DNA from: Homoserinimonas sedimenticola | Lineage (GTDB): Bacteria > Actinomycetota > Actinomycetes > Actinomycetales > Microbacteriaceae | Assembly: GCF_026094475.1 (NCBI RefSeq) | Contig: NZ_JAPELL010000002.1 | Coordinates: 372,001-436,000, forward strand | Direction: 5' to 3' | DNA: 64,000 nucleotides | Part shown: positions 9,449 to 17,227 of the stretch, one piece after another | Position numbering within the stretch: the first letter of the stretch is position 1 | Layout of the letters: each line of letters starts with the position of its first letter | The notes under the pieces: model-generated | Database searches by the model: none | Seen by the model: only the letters and a program-made list of their open reading frames with translations | What the model was told of the DNA's origin: nothing | Position numbers and translations under genes: made by a program

Positions 9449-9474
9449 ATCGAAGCTCCGCAGAAAGGGGTCCC

Positions 9475-10551
9475 ATGCGCCGTGTCATCATCCTCGGGTC
9501 GACGGGGTCCATCGGTGTGCAGGCGCTCGAGGTGATCGAGTCCAACCGCGACCGCTTTGAGGTCGTGGGGCTGGCAGCGGGGCGCAATGCCGAGGCCGTG
9601 GCGGCACAGGCGGAGAGGTTCGGTGTGCGGGAGACCGCGCTCGGCGCCGAGGACGCGGCACGTCTGGTCGAGTCGGTCGAGGCCGATGTGGTGCTCAACG
9701 GCATCACCGGTTCAGTCGGTCTCGGTCCCACCCTTGCGGCACTGCGCTCGGGGGCGACGCTCGCTCTCGCCAACAAGGAGAGCCTGATCGTCGGCGGCTC
9801 CCTCGTGACGGATGCTGCGGGCCCCGGCCAGATCGTCCCCGTCGACTCGGAGCATTCCGCGATCGCCCAGGCCCTCGCCTCGGGTGCCGCGGGCGAGGTG
9901 CGGCGGCTCGTGTTGACGGCGTCGGGTGGACCGTTCCGCGGCCGCAGCCGTGAGCAGCTGGCATCCGTGACGCCTGGGGAAGCCCTCGCGCACCCCACCT
10001 GGGACATGGGGCTCGTCGTCACCACGAACTCCTCGACCCTCGTCAACAAGGGCCTCGAGGTGATCGAGGCCCACCTGCTCTTCGGGGTGCCCTTCGACGA
10101 CATCGAGGTGACGGTGCATCCGCAGTCGATCGTGCACTCGATGGTCGAGTTCGTCGATGGTTCGACGATCGCGCAGGCGTCGCCACCGGACATGCGCTTG
10201 CCGATCTCACTGGGCCTCGACTGGCCGCACCGGGTGCCCGGCGTGGGCGTTCCCCTGGATTGGACTACGGCGCAGGAGTGGACCTTCGAGCCGCTCGACG
10301 ATGAGGCCTTCCCCGCGGTGGAGTTGGCGAAGCGCGTGGGACGCTCGGGGGGCACGTTCCCGGCCGTGTTCAATGCCGCGAACGAGCAGGCGGTGCAGGC
10401 GTTCCACGCGGGACGGATCGGATATCTCGACATTCTCGAGGTTGTCGAGCGGGTGGTCGACGCGCACGAGACGGTCGAGATGACCCTCGAGGGAGTGCTT
10501 GAGGCGGAGCGGCAGGCGCGCGCGGAGGCGGAGCGGCTCATCGCACGCTGA
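9475..10551 (+). CDS. dxr: 1-deoxy-D-xylulose 5-phosphate reductoisomerase
   Basis: This is the second enzyme of the MEP isoprenoid pathway: it converts 1-deoxyxylulose 5-phosphate to 2-C-methylerythritol 4-phosphate with NADPH. The 358 residues start with the NADPH fold [14 protein letters not shown] and contain the metal/substrate motifs [17 protein letters not shown] and [13 protein letters not shown] ribosome binding site (AGAAAGGGG) sits four bases before ATG 9475. In many actinobacteria dxr is followed directly by the site-2 protease gene and ispG; here a reversed lipoprotein/kinase pair lies between dxr and rip1, and a reversed thiolase between rip1 and ispG. Confidence 0.97.
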   Translation: MRRVIILGSTGSIGVQALEVIESNRDRFEVVGLAAGRNAEAVAAQAERFGVRETALGAEDAARLVESVEADVVLNGITGSVGLGPTLAALRSGATLALANKESLIVGGSLVTDAAGPGQIVPVDSEHSAIAQALASGAAGEVRRLVLTASGGPFRGRSREQLASVTPGEALAHPTWDMGLVVTTNSSTLVNKGLEVIEAHLLFGVPFDDIEVTVHPQSIVHSMVEFVDGSTIAQASPPDMRLPISLGLDWPHRVPGVGVPLDWTTAQEWTFEPLDDEAFPAVELAKRVGRSGGTFPAVFNAANEQAVQAFHAGRIGYLDILEVVERVVDAHETVEMTLEGVLEAERQARAEAERLIAR

Positions 10552-10575
10552 CGACTGCCCCGTCAGCTCGGCTCG

Positions 10576-11058
10576 TCAGCCGTTCCCATTCCCGTTGTTC
10601 CGGCCATTCCCCTGACCGGGATTCTCGGGCGGTCCTGCATCCTCGGGACGGCCGGAACCGTTCTCCTCGCCACCGCCACCGCCACCGCTCTCGACGTCGA
10701 CGCTGCTGGCCGGGTCGGTCGGCTCGACCGTCGGCGCCGGCTCCTCCGCGGCTGTCGCAGCCTCCGCTTCGGCGCGTACGAGGGCGATCGCTGCCATGAC
10801 TGCGTCGAAGCGAGTCTGCGTGATCTGACCGCGTGCCCGGGCGTCGTGCAGCTCGACCTCGAGCCGGTCGAGGGAGCTCAGCAGGCCCGTGTCGTCGGCG
10901 GATGCTGCGGCTGTCGTGACCGCGAGCACCCTCTCTTGCAGGCGCTCGGCGGCGCCCGGGTCGTAGTCGCTCGTGGGCGCGCAGCCGGCGAGGCCGATGG
11001 TGAGCGCGAGGACGCCGGCGGCGGCCGGTCCCCACTGGAGCGGTCGGGGCGCGTTCAC
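10576..11058 (-). CDS. Putative lipoprotein of unknown function with Gly/Asn-rich tail
   Basis: I do not recognise a named family. The 160-residue product has a signal peptide with lipobox LAGC (Cys about residue 26), then a short helical region (residues 35-105, rich in Ala, Arg and Glu), and a low-complexity tail with a Gly run and Asn-Gly repeats. It probably sits on the outer face of the membrane. Its GTG start at 11058 overlaps the stop of the upstream Ser/Thr kinase gene by GTGA, so kinase and lipoprotein form one transcription unit. Confidence 0.75.
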   Translation of the reverse strand: MNAPRPLQWGPAAAGVLALTIGLAGCAPTSDYDPGAAERLQERVLAVTTAAASADDTGLLSSLDRLEVELHDARARGQITQTRFDAVMAAIALVRAEAEAATAAEEPAPTVEPTDPASSVDVESGGGGGGEENGSGRPEDAGPPENPGQGNGRNNGNGNG

Positions 11059-12206
11059 GGTTCCACGCTCCTCTGCAACTGCTGGATGCTCTCGGCCAGG
11101 GGGCCCTCGACCGCGGGATAGTCCGGGATCGCGGGCGCCTCGTTGCCCGCCTGCAATCTCACTGCCGTGACGATCACGACGAGGAGTGCGATGACGAGCG
11201 CCGCGGTGAGTGCCGTGATGAGCGCGGGGCGTCGCCGACGACGGTCGCTGCCGCCGTCCGGTCCCGCGCTCGCGGTAGAGGCGCTGTCCGCAGCGTCGGA
11301 GGGTGCCTCCGCGGGGGGATAGCGCCGAGTGGGATCGAGCGGCTCGGTGTGCTCCTCGGTGAGCACGGCGGAGGGCTTCCCTACGAGCTGGGAGAGGTGC
11401 TCGGCGACCTCGAGGCCGTCGGGGCGGCGCTCCGCTTCTCTCGCGGTCATTTGGGTGAGGAGCGCCACCCAGTCTGCGCCGAGTTCGGAGGGGATGTGCG
11501 GGTCGCGGGCAATGCGAGCCGCCATGGACTCTTCGGCAGATCCGGGGAAGGCGCGCTCGCCGGTGAGCGCCTCGAGCAGCACGAGGCCGAGGGCGTAGAT
11601 GTCGCTCGAGCCCGTGAGCGGCTGCCCGAGCGCCTGCTCGGGCGAGAAGTACCCCGCCGTGCCGATGACGGTACCGGTCGCGGTGAGGCGGGCCCCGTCG
11701 ATGATGCGTGCGATGCCGAAGTCGGCGAGCTTGGCGGGCACGCCCGTGGGTTCGGCCTCGCGGCGGGGCAGCAGGATGTTGCCGGGTTTGACGTCGCGGT
11801 GGATGACTCCGCGCGAGTGTGTGTAGGCGAGCGCCTCTGCGACCTGTCGGCCGATGACGGCAACCTCTGCGGGCGGCAGCGGACCGTCATCGAGGCGGCG
11901 GCGCAGGTCATCGCCTTCGACGAGTTCCATCACGAGGTATGCCGCGTCGGTCTCTTCCTCAGTTGCGGCGTCGAAGAGGGTGACGAGACCGGGGTGGCTC
12001 ATGCTGGCGAGAAGCTGCACCTCGTCCCGGTGACGGGCGAGGGTCTCGGCATCCGCGAGGCCGTGGCTGAAGACCTTGATCGCCACATCGCGGCCCAAAG
12101 ATTCGTCGCGTGCGCGGCGCACGGTCGACATTCCACCGTGTCCCAGCACGGGTCCCAGGCGGTATCGGCCACTGAGCAGCGCTCCTTCGCCATGCACCGT
12201 TGTCAC
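11055..12206 (-). CDS. Membrane-anchored Ser/Thr protein kinase (PknB-like, no PASTA domains)
   Basis: A 383-residue eukaryotic-type kinase with a complete catalytic set: glycine loop LGHGGMSTV (21-29), Lys44 in VAIKVF, HRDVKPGN with Asp138, and ADFGIAR (161-167). A juxtamembrane Pro/Ser-rich linker leads to a single membrane segment near residues 330-352 and a short outside tail that lacks PASTA repeats, so its sensor is minimal. The GTG start at 12206 has GGAGGGG about nine bases upstream. It is divergent from rip1 and cotranscribed with the lipoprotein gene downstream, which could be its partner (inference). Candidate targets include the FHA protein at 2125-3216. Confidence 0.92.
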   Translation of the reverse strand: MTTVHGEGALLSGRYRLGPVLGHGGMSTVRRARDESLGRDVAIKVFSHGLADAETLARHRDEVQLLASMSHPGLVTLFDAATEEETDAAYLVMELVEGDDLRRRLDDGPLPPAEVAVIGRQVAEALAYTHSRGVIHRDVKPGNILLPRREAEPTGVPAKLADFGIARIIDGARLTATGTVIGTAGYFSPEQALGQPLTGSSDIYALGLVLLEALTGERAFPGSAEESMAARIARDPHIPSELGADWVALLTQMTAREAERRPDGLEVAEHLSQLVGKPSAVLTEEHTEPLDPTRRYPPAEAPSDAADSASTASAGPDGGSDRRRRRPALITALTAALVIALLVVIVTAVRLQAGNEAPAIPDYPAVEGPLAESIQQLQRSVEP

Positions 12207-12311
12207 GTTGCGCGCACCCCTCCTCTGGCTCGCGCTCAGGGTAGCCCCGCTATCGGGTTCCGCACAGGGTCAGGCTCGACGGGACACAGCGGGTACCGAC
12301 CATCCGGGCGG

Positions 12312-12326
12312 TATCCTTTGCCGGTG
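12312..12326 (+). promoter_or_regulatory. TATCCT -10 box six bases from the rip1 GTG
   Basis: TATCCT (12312-12317), six bases, then GTG 12324. No Shine-Dalgarno sequence precedes the start codon. The arrangement predicts a leaderless transcript. No clear -35 hexamer is present. Confidence 0.55.
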
Positions 12327-13652
12327 GAACCCGTCCTCCTTTACATCATCGGCATCCTCGTCGTCCTTGTCGGCCTCGCGGTGTCGATCGCGCTGCACGA
12401 GGTGGGTCATCTCGTGCCGGCGAAGCTCTTCGGCGTGCGGGTGAGCAAGTTCATGATCGGCTTCGGACCCACGATCTGGTCGCGTCGTCGCGGCGAGACC
12501 GAGTACGGCGTCAAAGCGCTCCCACTGGGCGGCTTTGTCGCGATGTCGGGCATGTATCCACCCGCGGCCGAGGGGGGCCGTGCCCGCGAGTCCAGCACGG
12601 GGTTCTTCCAGACGCTCGTGCAGGATGCCCGCGACGCGAGCGCCGAGACGGTCGAGCCGGGCGAGCAGGAGCGGGCCTTCTATCGGCTGCCCGTCTACAA
12701 GCGGGTCATCATCATGCTCGGCGGCCCCTTCATGAATCTCGTGATCGCGACGGTGCTGTTCATGGTCGTCCTTTCGGTCTTCGGTGTGCAGCAGCCCAGC
12801 ACCACGGTTGGCTCGGTGAGCGAATGCATGGTGCCTGCGGGGTCCACGCAGGACGAGTGCGATGCGGATGCCCCGGCCGCGCCCGCGGCGGAGGCGGGGG
12901 TCTTGCCGGGCGACCGCATGGTGAGCATCGACGGGGAGCCCGTGACCTCGTGGGAGCAGGCGAGCGCCGTCTTCCGGGAATCACCGGGGGAGACCCTTGA
13001 GCTCGTGGTCGAGCGGGAGGGGGAGCGAGAGAGCCTCGAGGTGACCCCGTTCCTCAACGAACGCTACGTCTTCGACGAGGAGGGGCAGCCCGTCGAGGGC
13101 GCCGACGGGGAGCTGCTCACGGAGCAGGTGGGGATGGTCGGCATCACAGCCGCCTATGAGCTCACGCAGCAGCCCGTGACGGCCGCGTTCCCACAGGTGT
13201 GGGACAACACGGTAGCGGTCGCGAACGTCATCCTCAATCTGCCGCAGCGTCTCATCGATGTCGCGGAGGCGGCGTTCGGGCCCGAGGAACGCGACCCCAA
13301 TGGGCCGCTCTCGGTCGTAGGGGTCGGGCGCATCGCGGGGGAGATCACGACAATCGACACGATTCCGATCGTGGAGCGACTGAGCTATCTGGTCGGCCTC
13401 GTGGCATCCGTCAATGTCGCCCTCTTCGTCTTCAACCTGGTGCCGCTCATGCCGCTTGATGGCGGGCATGTGATCGGCGCGCTGTGGGAGGGCCTGCGGC
13501 GCAGGCTCGCGAAGCTCTTCGGGCGGCGCGACCCGGGACCGGTGGACACGGCCAAACTCATCCCGCTGACGCTCACGGTCGTCGTGCTCCTCGGCGGCAT
13601 GAGCGCCCTGCTCATCTACGCTGACATCGTCAAGCCCATCACGCTCTTCTAG
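12324..13652 (+). CDS. rip1: Site-2 intramembrane zinc protease (RseP/Rip1, M50)
   Basis: A 442-residue polytopic membrane protease that cleaves transmembrane anti-sigma factors or other membrane substrates. The zinc motif HEVGH is at residues 25-29 in the first helix; a PDZ domain lies at about residues 175-265 (GVLPGDRMVSIDGEPV), and the third metal ligand is in NLVPLMPLDGGH near the C-terminus. I chose GTG 12324 because translation gives a first membrane segment immediately before HEVGH and a TATCCT box lies six bases upstream; the open frame extends further upstream but overlaps the divergent kinase gene. Its genomic position between dxr and ispG agrees with the mycobacterial Rip1 locus. 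Confidence 0.95.
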   Translation: MEPVLLYIIGILVVLVGLAVSIALHEVGHLVPAKLFGVRVSKFMIGFGPTIWSRRRGETEYGVKALPLGGFVAMSGMYPPAAEGGRARESSTGFFQTLVQDARDASAETVEPGEQERAFYRLPVYKRVIIMLGGPFMNLVIATVLFMVVLSVFGVQQPSTTVGSVSECMVPAGSTQDECDADAPAAPAAEAGVLPGDRMVSIDGEPVTSWEQASAVFRESPGETLELVVEREGERESLEVTPFLNERYVFDEEGQPVEGADGELLTEQVGMVGITAAYELTQQPVTAAFPQVWDNTVAVANVILNLPQRLIDVAEAAFGPEERDPNGPLSVVGVGRIAGEITTIDTIPIVERLSYLVGLVASVNVALFVFNLVPLMPLDGGHVIGALWEGLRRRLAKLFGRRDPGPVDTAKLIPLTLTVVVLLGGMSALLIYADIVKPITLF

Positions 13653-13674
13653 AGGCTCATCGTCTAGAGGCTCA
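13648..13674. repeat. 12-bp direct repeat spanning two convergent stop codons
   Basis: TCTAGAGGCTCA occurs at 13648-13659 and 13663-13674 with three bases between. The first copy holds the rip1 TAG and the second the thiolase TAG read on the other strand. It looks like a local tandem duplication at the junction of two convergent genes. Confidence 0.8.
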
Positions 13675-14845
13675 GCAGCAGCGCGTCGCCCTGCCCGCCC
13701 CCACCGCAGAGGGCGACGGCCGCGCGGCCGCCTCCGCGCCGCGCGAGTTCGTGGGCGGCGTGCACGACGAGCCGCGCGCCCGAGGCTCCGATGGGGTGGC
13801 CGATCGAGATGGCTCCACCGTGCGGGTTCACGACGGCGGGGTCGAGCTCGAGGTCGCGCATCGACTGCGCCGAGACGGCCGCGAAGGCCTCGTTGATCTC
13901 GATGTGGTCGAGTTCGGATGCCTCCCACCCGGCCTTGCGCAGTGCCGCGGCGATCGAGCGCGAGGGCTGGGAGTGCAGCGAGTTGTCGGGGCCCGCGGTC
14001 TGCCCGTGCTCGCCGAGCACCGCGAGGATGGTGAGTCCCTTCTCTTCCGCGTAGGCGCGGCTCGTGAGCACGACGGCGGCGGCGCCGTCGCTCAGGGGCG
14101 AGGAGTTTCCGGCGGTGATGGTCCCGTCGCTCGTGAAGGCGGGGCGGAGCTTGCCGAGCGTCTCGGGGGTGCTGTCGGGTCGGACGCCCTCGTCATCCGT
14201 CAGGGTGGTCACGTCGCCCTTGCGTCCCGCTATCTCGACGGGAGCGATCTCGGCGGCGAAGAGGCCCTCGTCGCGGGCGGCGGCGGCGCGCTGGTGGGAG
14301 CGGGCAGCGATCTCGTCCTGCTCTCCGCGGCTGAGTCCGAGCTTGCCGTTGTGCCGCTCGGTCGAGAGTCCCATGGACTCCTTGTCGAAGGCGTCTGTCA
14401 GTCCGTCGTTCGCGGCGCTGTCGACGGCCTGCATGGAGCCGTAGGTCCAGCCCTTGCGCGATCCGGGCAGCACGTGGGGCGCGTTGGTCATCGATTCCTG
14501 ACCTCCCGCGACGACGACGTCGACCTCGCCGAGTCGGATCATGCGGGCGCCATCGATGATGGCGGAGAGCCCGGAAAGGCAGACCTTGTTGATGGTGACG
14601 GCGGGCACGTCCCAACCGATACCGGCGGCGATGGAGGTCTGGCGGGCAGGATTCTGCCCTGCGCCCGCCTGCAGCACCTGGCCCATGATGACGGCCTGCA
14701 CGGCATCGGCGCTGAGGCCGGAGCGCTCGATGGCGGCCTTCACGGCGACAGTGCCGAGCTGCACGGCGCTGAGCGGTGCGAGCTGACCGAGGATCTTGCC
14801 CTGCGGTGTGCGGGCGGCGGCGACGATGACGACCTCGTTGGTCAT
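13664..14845 (-). CDS. Acetyl-CoA C-acetyltransferase (thiolase II)
   Basis: The 393-residue enzyme condenses two acetyl-CoA to acetoacetyl-CoA or performs the reverse cleavage. The nucleophilic Cys89 is in NKVCLSGLS, the active His in IGHPIGASGAR, and the second Cys in ALCGGGGQG; all catalytic residues are present and the length is typical. ATG 14845 has AAGGAG nine bases upstream. It is convergent with rip1 (11-base gap) and divergent from ispG. The acyl-CoA ligase at 6386 and the acyl-CoA dehydrogenase at 55843 are not adjacent, so the pathway (fatty-acid breakdown or acetoacetyl-CoA supply) is open. Confidence 0.93.
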   Translation of the reverse strand: MTNEVVIVAAARTPQGKILGQLAPLSAVQLGTVAVKAAIERSGLSADAVQAVIMGQVLQAGAGQNPARQTSIAAGIGWDVPAVTINKVCLSGLSAIIDGARMIRLGEVDVVVAGGQESMTNAPHVLPGSRKGWTYGSMQAVDSAANDGLTDAFDKESMGLSTERHNGKLGLSRGEQDEIAARSHQRAAAARDEGLFAAEIAPVEIAGRKGDVTTLTDDEGVRPDSTPETLGKLRPAFTSDGTITAGNSSPLSDGAAAVVLTSRAYAEEKGLTILAVLGEHGQTAGPDNSLHSQPSRSIAAALRKAGWEASELDHIEINEAFAAVSAQSMRDLELDPAVVNPHGGAISIGHPIGASGARLVVHAAHELARRGGGRAAVALCGGGGQGDALLLSL

Positions 14846-14934
14846 GGGGGTGCTCCTTCAGCCTCGGTGGTGACCATCTGAGGCTAGCAAGTGAGGACTC
14901 CCGCGTGCTCAGACGCGGCGCATTCGCCCCGAAG

Positions 14935-14949
14935 TAGACTGGCCTCGTG
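14935..14949 (+). promoter_or_regulatory. TAGACT -10 box six bases from the ispG GTG
   Basis: TAGACT (14935-14940), six bases, then GTG 14947, with no Shine-Dalgarno sequence. A leaderless transcript is predicted, which supports the chosen start. Confidence 0.55.
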
Positions 14950-16095
14950 GCTGCCATCAACCTCGGAATGCCGAGAACCCCCCAGGTCCTCTCCCCGCGT
15001 CGCAAGACGCGCCAGTTCTCCGTCGGCAACGTGCTGGTGGGCGGCGATGCGCCTGTGAGCGTGCAGTCGATGACGACGACGCAGACGACCAACATCAACG
15101 CGACGCTGCAGCAGATCGCCGAGCTCACGGCCGCGGGGTGCGACATCGTGCGCGTCGCGGTGCCTCACCAGGAGGATGCCGACGCCCTCAAGATCATCGC
15201 CAAGAAGAGCCAGATCCCCGTCGTCGCCGACATCCACTTCCAGCCCCGCTACGTCTATGCGGCGATCGACGCGGGCGTCGGCGCCGTGCGCGTCAACCCG
15301 GGCAACATCAAGAAGTTCGACGACCAGGTGGGGGAGATCGCCAAGCGGGCCAAGGAGGCGGGCGTGAGCATCCGCATCGGCGTCAACGCCGGTTCGCTCG
15401 ACCGTCGCCTGCTGGAGAAGTACGGCAAGGCGACCCCCGAGGCGCTCGTGGAGAGCGCCGTGTGGGAGGCGAGTCTCTTCGAGGAGCACGACTTCCACGA
15501 TTTCAAGATCTCGGTCAAGCACAACGACCCCGTCACGATGGTCAAGGCCTACCGCCTGCTCGCCGAGCGCGGCGACTGGCCGCTCCACCTCGGGGTGACG
15601 GAGGCGGGGCCCGCCTTCCAGGGCACCATCAAGTCGGCGACCGCCTTCGGCATCCTCCTGGGGGAGGGCATCGGCGACACGATCCGCGTTTCGCTGAGCG
15701 CACCGCCCGTCGAGGAGGTCAAGGTGGGGTTGCAGATCCTGCAGTCGCTCGGCCTGCGCGAGAAGAAGCTCGAGATCGTCTCCTGCCCCAGCTGCGGCCG
15801 AGCGCAGGTCGACGTCTACACGCTCGCGGAGGAGGTCACGGAGGGCCTCAAGCACGTGACGGTGCCGCTGCGGGTCGCCGTCATGGGCTGTGTCGTCAAC
15901 GGCCCCGGTGAGGCCAGGGAGGCCGACCTCGGGGTCGCCTCGGGCAACGGCAAGGGCCAGATCTTCGTCAAGGGCGAAGTCATCAAGACAGTCCCCGAGT
16001 CCGAAATCGTCGCAACCCTCATCGAGGAGGCCGCGCGGCTTGCGGAGGAGATGCCGGCGGGCGAGGTCGGCACTCCCGAGGTCGTCACGGCGTAG
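14947..16095 (+). CDS. ispG: 4-hydroxy-3-methylbut-2-enyl diphosphate synthase
   Basis: An iron-sulfur enzyme of the MEP pathway that reduces methylerythritol cyclodiphosphate to HMBPP. The 382 residues hold a TIM-barrel with [11 protein letters not shown] at the start and the C-terminal [4Fe-4S] site: Cys280 and Cys283 in SCPSCGR, Cys315 in GCVVNGPGE, and Glu322 as the expected fourth ligand. GTG 14947 is chosen from the TAGACT box six bases before it and from alignment of the early [16 protein letters not shown] segment typical of the family. Together with dxr it covers two MEP steps in this window. Confidence 0.97.
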   Translation: MAAINLGMPRTPQVLSPRRKTRQFSVGNVLVGGDAPVSVQSMTTTQTTNINATLQQIAELTAAGCDIVRVAVPHQEDADALKIIAKKSQIPVVADIHFQPRYVYAAIDAGVGAVRVNPGNIKKFDDQVGEIAKRAKEAGVSIRIGVNAGSLDRRLLEKYGKATPEALVESAVWEASLFEEHDFHDFKISVKHNDPVTMVKAYRLLAERGDWPLHLGVTEAGPAFQGTIKSATAFGILLGEGIGDTIRVSLSAPPVEEVKVGLQILQSLGLREKKLEIVSCPSCGRAQVDVYTLAEEVTEGLKHVTVPLRVAVMGCVVNGPGEAREADLGVASGNGKGQIFVKGEVIKTVPESEIVATLIEEAARLAEEMPAGEVGTPEVVTA

Positions 16096-16152
16096 CATCC
16101 GCTCGCCCTCTCGCCGTCGGCCGTTCAGGTCACGTCCAGCAAGTTCGGAGGT

Positions 16153-16188
16153 CACTCGTCATAGCGTCAACTCGTATGAGCACGAGTG
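16153..16188 (+). promoter_or_regulatory. Putative ole operon promoter with flanking inverted repeats
   Basis: A TAGCGT -10 box lies at 16162-16167. It is flanked by CACTCGT (16153-16159) and ACGAGTG (16182-16188), with a further CTCGT arm at 16171-16175 that pairs with the same right arm. The repeats could be an operator for an unknown regulator. No convincing -35 hexamer is visible. Confidence 0.45.
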
Positions 16189-16208
16189 AGCGCGAGGCGA
16201 TCCGGTGA
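16176..16208 (+). CDS. Possible 10-codon leader peptide coupled to oleA
   Basis: ATG at 16176 opens a reading frame encoding MSTSEREAIR, which stops with TGA at 16206-16208. That stop overlaps the oleA GTG (16205-16207) as GTGA. The ATG is eight bases after the TAGCGT box, so it could be translated from the 5' end of a leaderless transcript and deliver ribosomes to oleA. The peptide has no run of rare or repeated codons that would suggest classical attenuation. Too short for composition tests; conservation is needed. Confidence 0.35.
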   Translation: MSTSEREAIR

Positions 16209-17227
16209 GCGGCAATGCCACATTCCGTCATGGGAATACTTCCCTGCTCTCGATCGCGACGACGACCGCTCCCATCGTGGTCACGTCCGAGGAGATCGAC
16301 GACCGTCTGAGCGCCTCTCTGCGCCGACTTCGCCTTCCCCGCGGGCTTCTCGAGCGGGTGGCGGGGGTGCGGGAGCGTCGACAGTGGGATTCGAGCATGA
16401 ATTTCGCCGAGGCGGCGACGGATGCTGCGGCTCGCGCCCTCGCCGAGGCGCAGGTCGACCCCTCCGACGTCGGTCTCATGATCAACACCTCCGTGACGCG
16501 CAAACATCTCGAGCCCTCCGTCGCGGTGAGCATCCACCACGGTCTGGGGTTGCCGTCGTCGGCCATGAATTTCGACGTGACGAACGCGTGCCTCGGCTTC
16601 GTCAACGGCATGACGCTCGCGGCACAGTTGATCGAGTCGGGGCAGGTGAAGTACGCCGTCATCGTCGATGGTGAGGACGCCGATGAACTGCACGTCAACA
16701 CCCTGGAGCGGCTGTCGGGCTCTGACCTGACGAAGGCGGAGTTCGTGGAGGAGTTCGCGAGTCTCACGCTCGGCTCGGGCGCGGCCGCGGCGGTCCTGGG
16801 GCCGAGCGACATTCATCCCGAGGGCCACCGCATCCTCGGGGGCATCACGCGCTCCGCGACCGAGCACCACAACCTCTGCGTGGGTGACGTCAAGGGCATG
16901 TTCACCGACGCGAAGCGGCTCCTCGCGAGCGGCATGGAACTCGTCATGGCCGCATGGAACGAGGCCAAGCGCGACTGGGACTGGGGGTCGATGGACCGCT
17001 ACATCACGCACCAGGTCTCGGCCGTGCACACGGGCGGCATCATCAAAGCGGCGAAGCTCGACCGTTCGCGGGTGCCCGTGACCTATCCGACCCTCGGCAA
17101 TGTGGGCCCCGCCTCCCTGCCCATCACGCTTGCGATGGAGGCGCCCTCGCTCAAGCGCGGTGACCGGGTGCTCTGCATGGGTGTGGGCTCGGGCCTCAAC
17201 ACCGCGATGACCGAGATCGCCTGGTGA
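16205..17227 (+). CDS. oleA: Acyl-CoA head-to-head condensing thiolase OleA
   Basis: This enzyme condenses two fatty acyl-CoAs to a 2-alkyl-3-keto acid, the first step of long-chain olefin synthesis. The 340-residue protein resembles ketoacyl-ACP synthase III. The nucleophile is Cys129 (NACLGFVNG), with His269 (THQVSAVH) and Asn299 (TLGNVGPAS). Glu103 lies 26 residues before the Cys, the same spacing as the Glu117/Cys143 pair of Xanthomonas OleA, which separates OleA from FabH. His and Asn are 30 residues apart, again as in Xanthomonas OleA (His285/Asn315). It is followed by a GTGA overlap with the oleBC fusion and by oleD. GTG 16205 is preceded by GCGAGGCG and by a coupled short reading frame. 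Confidence 0.93.
   Translation: MSGNATFRHGNTSLLSIATTTAPIVVTSEEIDDRLSASLRRLRLPRGLLERVAGVRERRQWDSSMNFAEAATDAAARALAEAQVDPSDVGLMINTSVTRKHLEPSVAVSIHHGLGLPSSAMNFDVTNACLGFVNGMTLAAQLIESGQVKYAVIVDGEDADELHVNTLERLSGSDLTKAEFVEEFASLTLGSGAAAAVLGPSDIHPEGHRILGGITRSATEHHNLCVGDVKGMFTDAKRLLASGMELVMAAWNEAKRDWDWGSMDRYITHQVSAVHTGGIIKAAKLDRSRVPVTYPTLGNVGPASLPITLAMEAPSLKRGDRVLCMGVGSGLNTAMTEIAW

Noticed and set aside
11349-12323. Long open frame upstream of rip1 on the plus strand
   Set aside because: It is the antisense shadow of the Ser/Thr kinase gene; rip1 homology and a TATCCT box place the start at 12324.
13751-14881. Long plus-strand open frame opposite the thiolase
   Set aside because: High GC makes long antisense frames; the translation is Gly/Asp/Arg-rich without motifs, while the thiolase has all catalytic residues.
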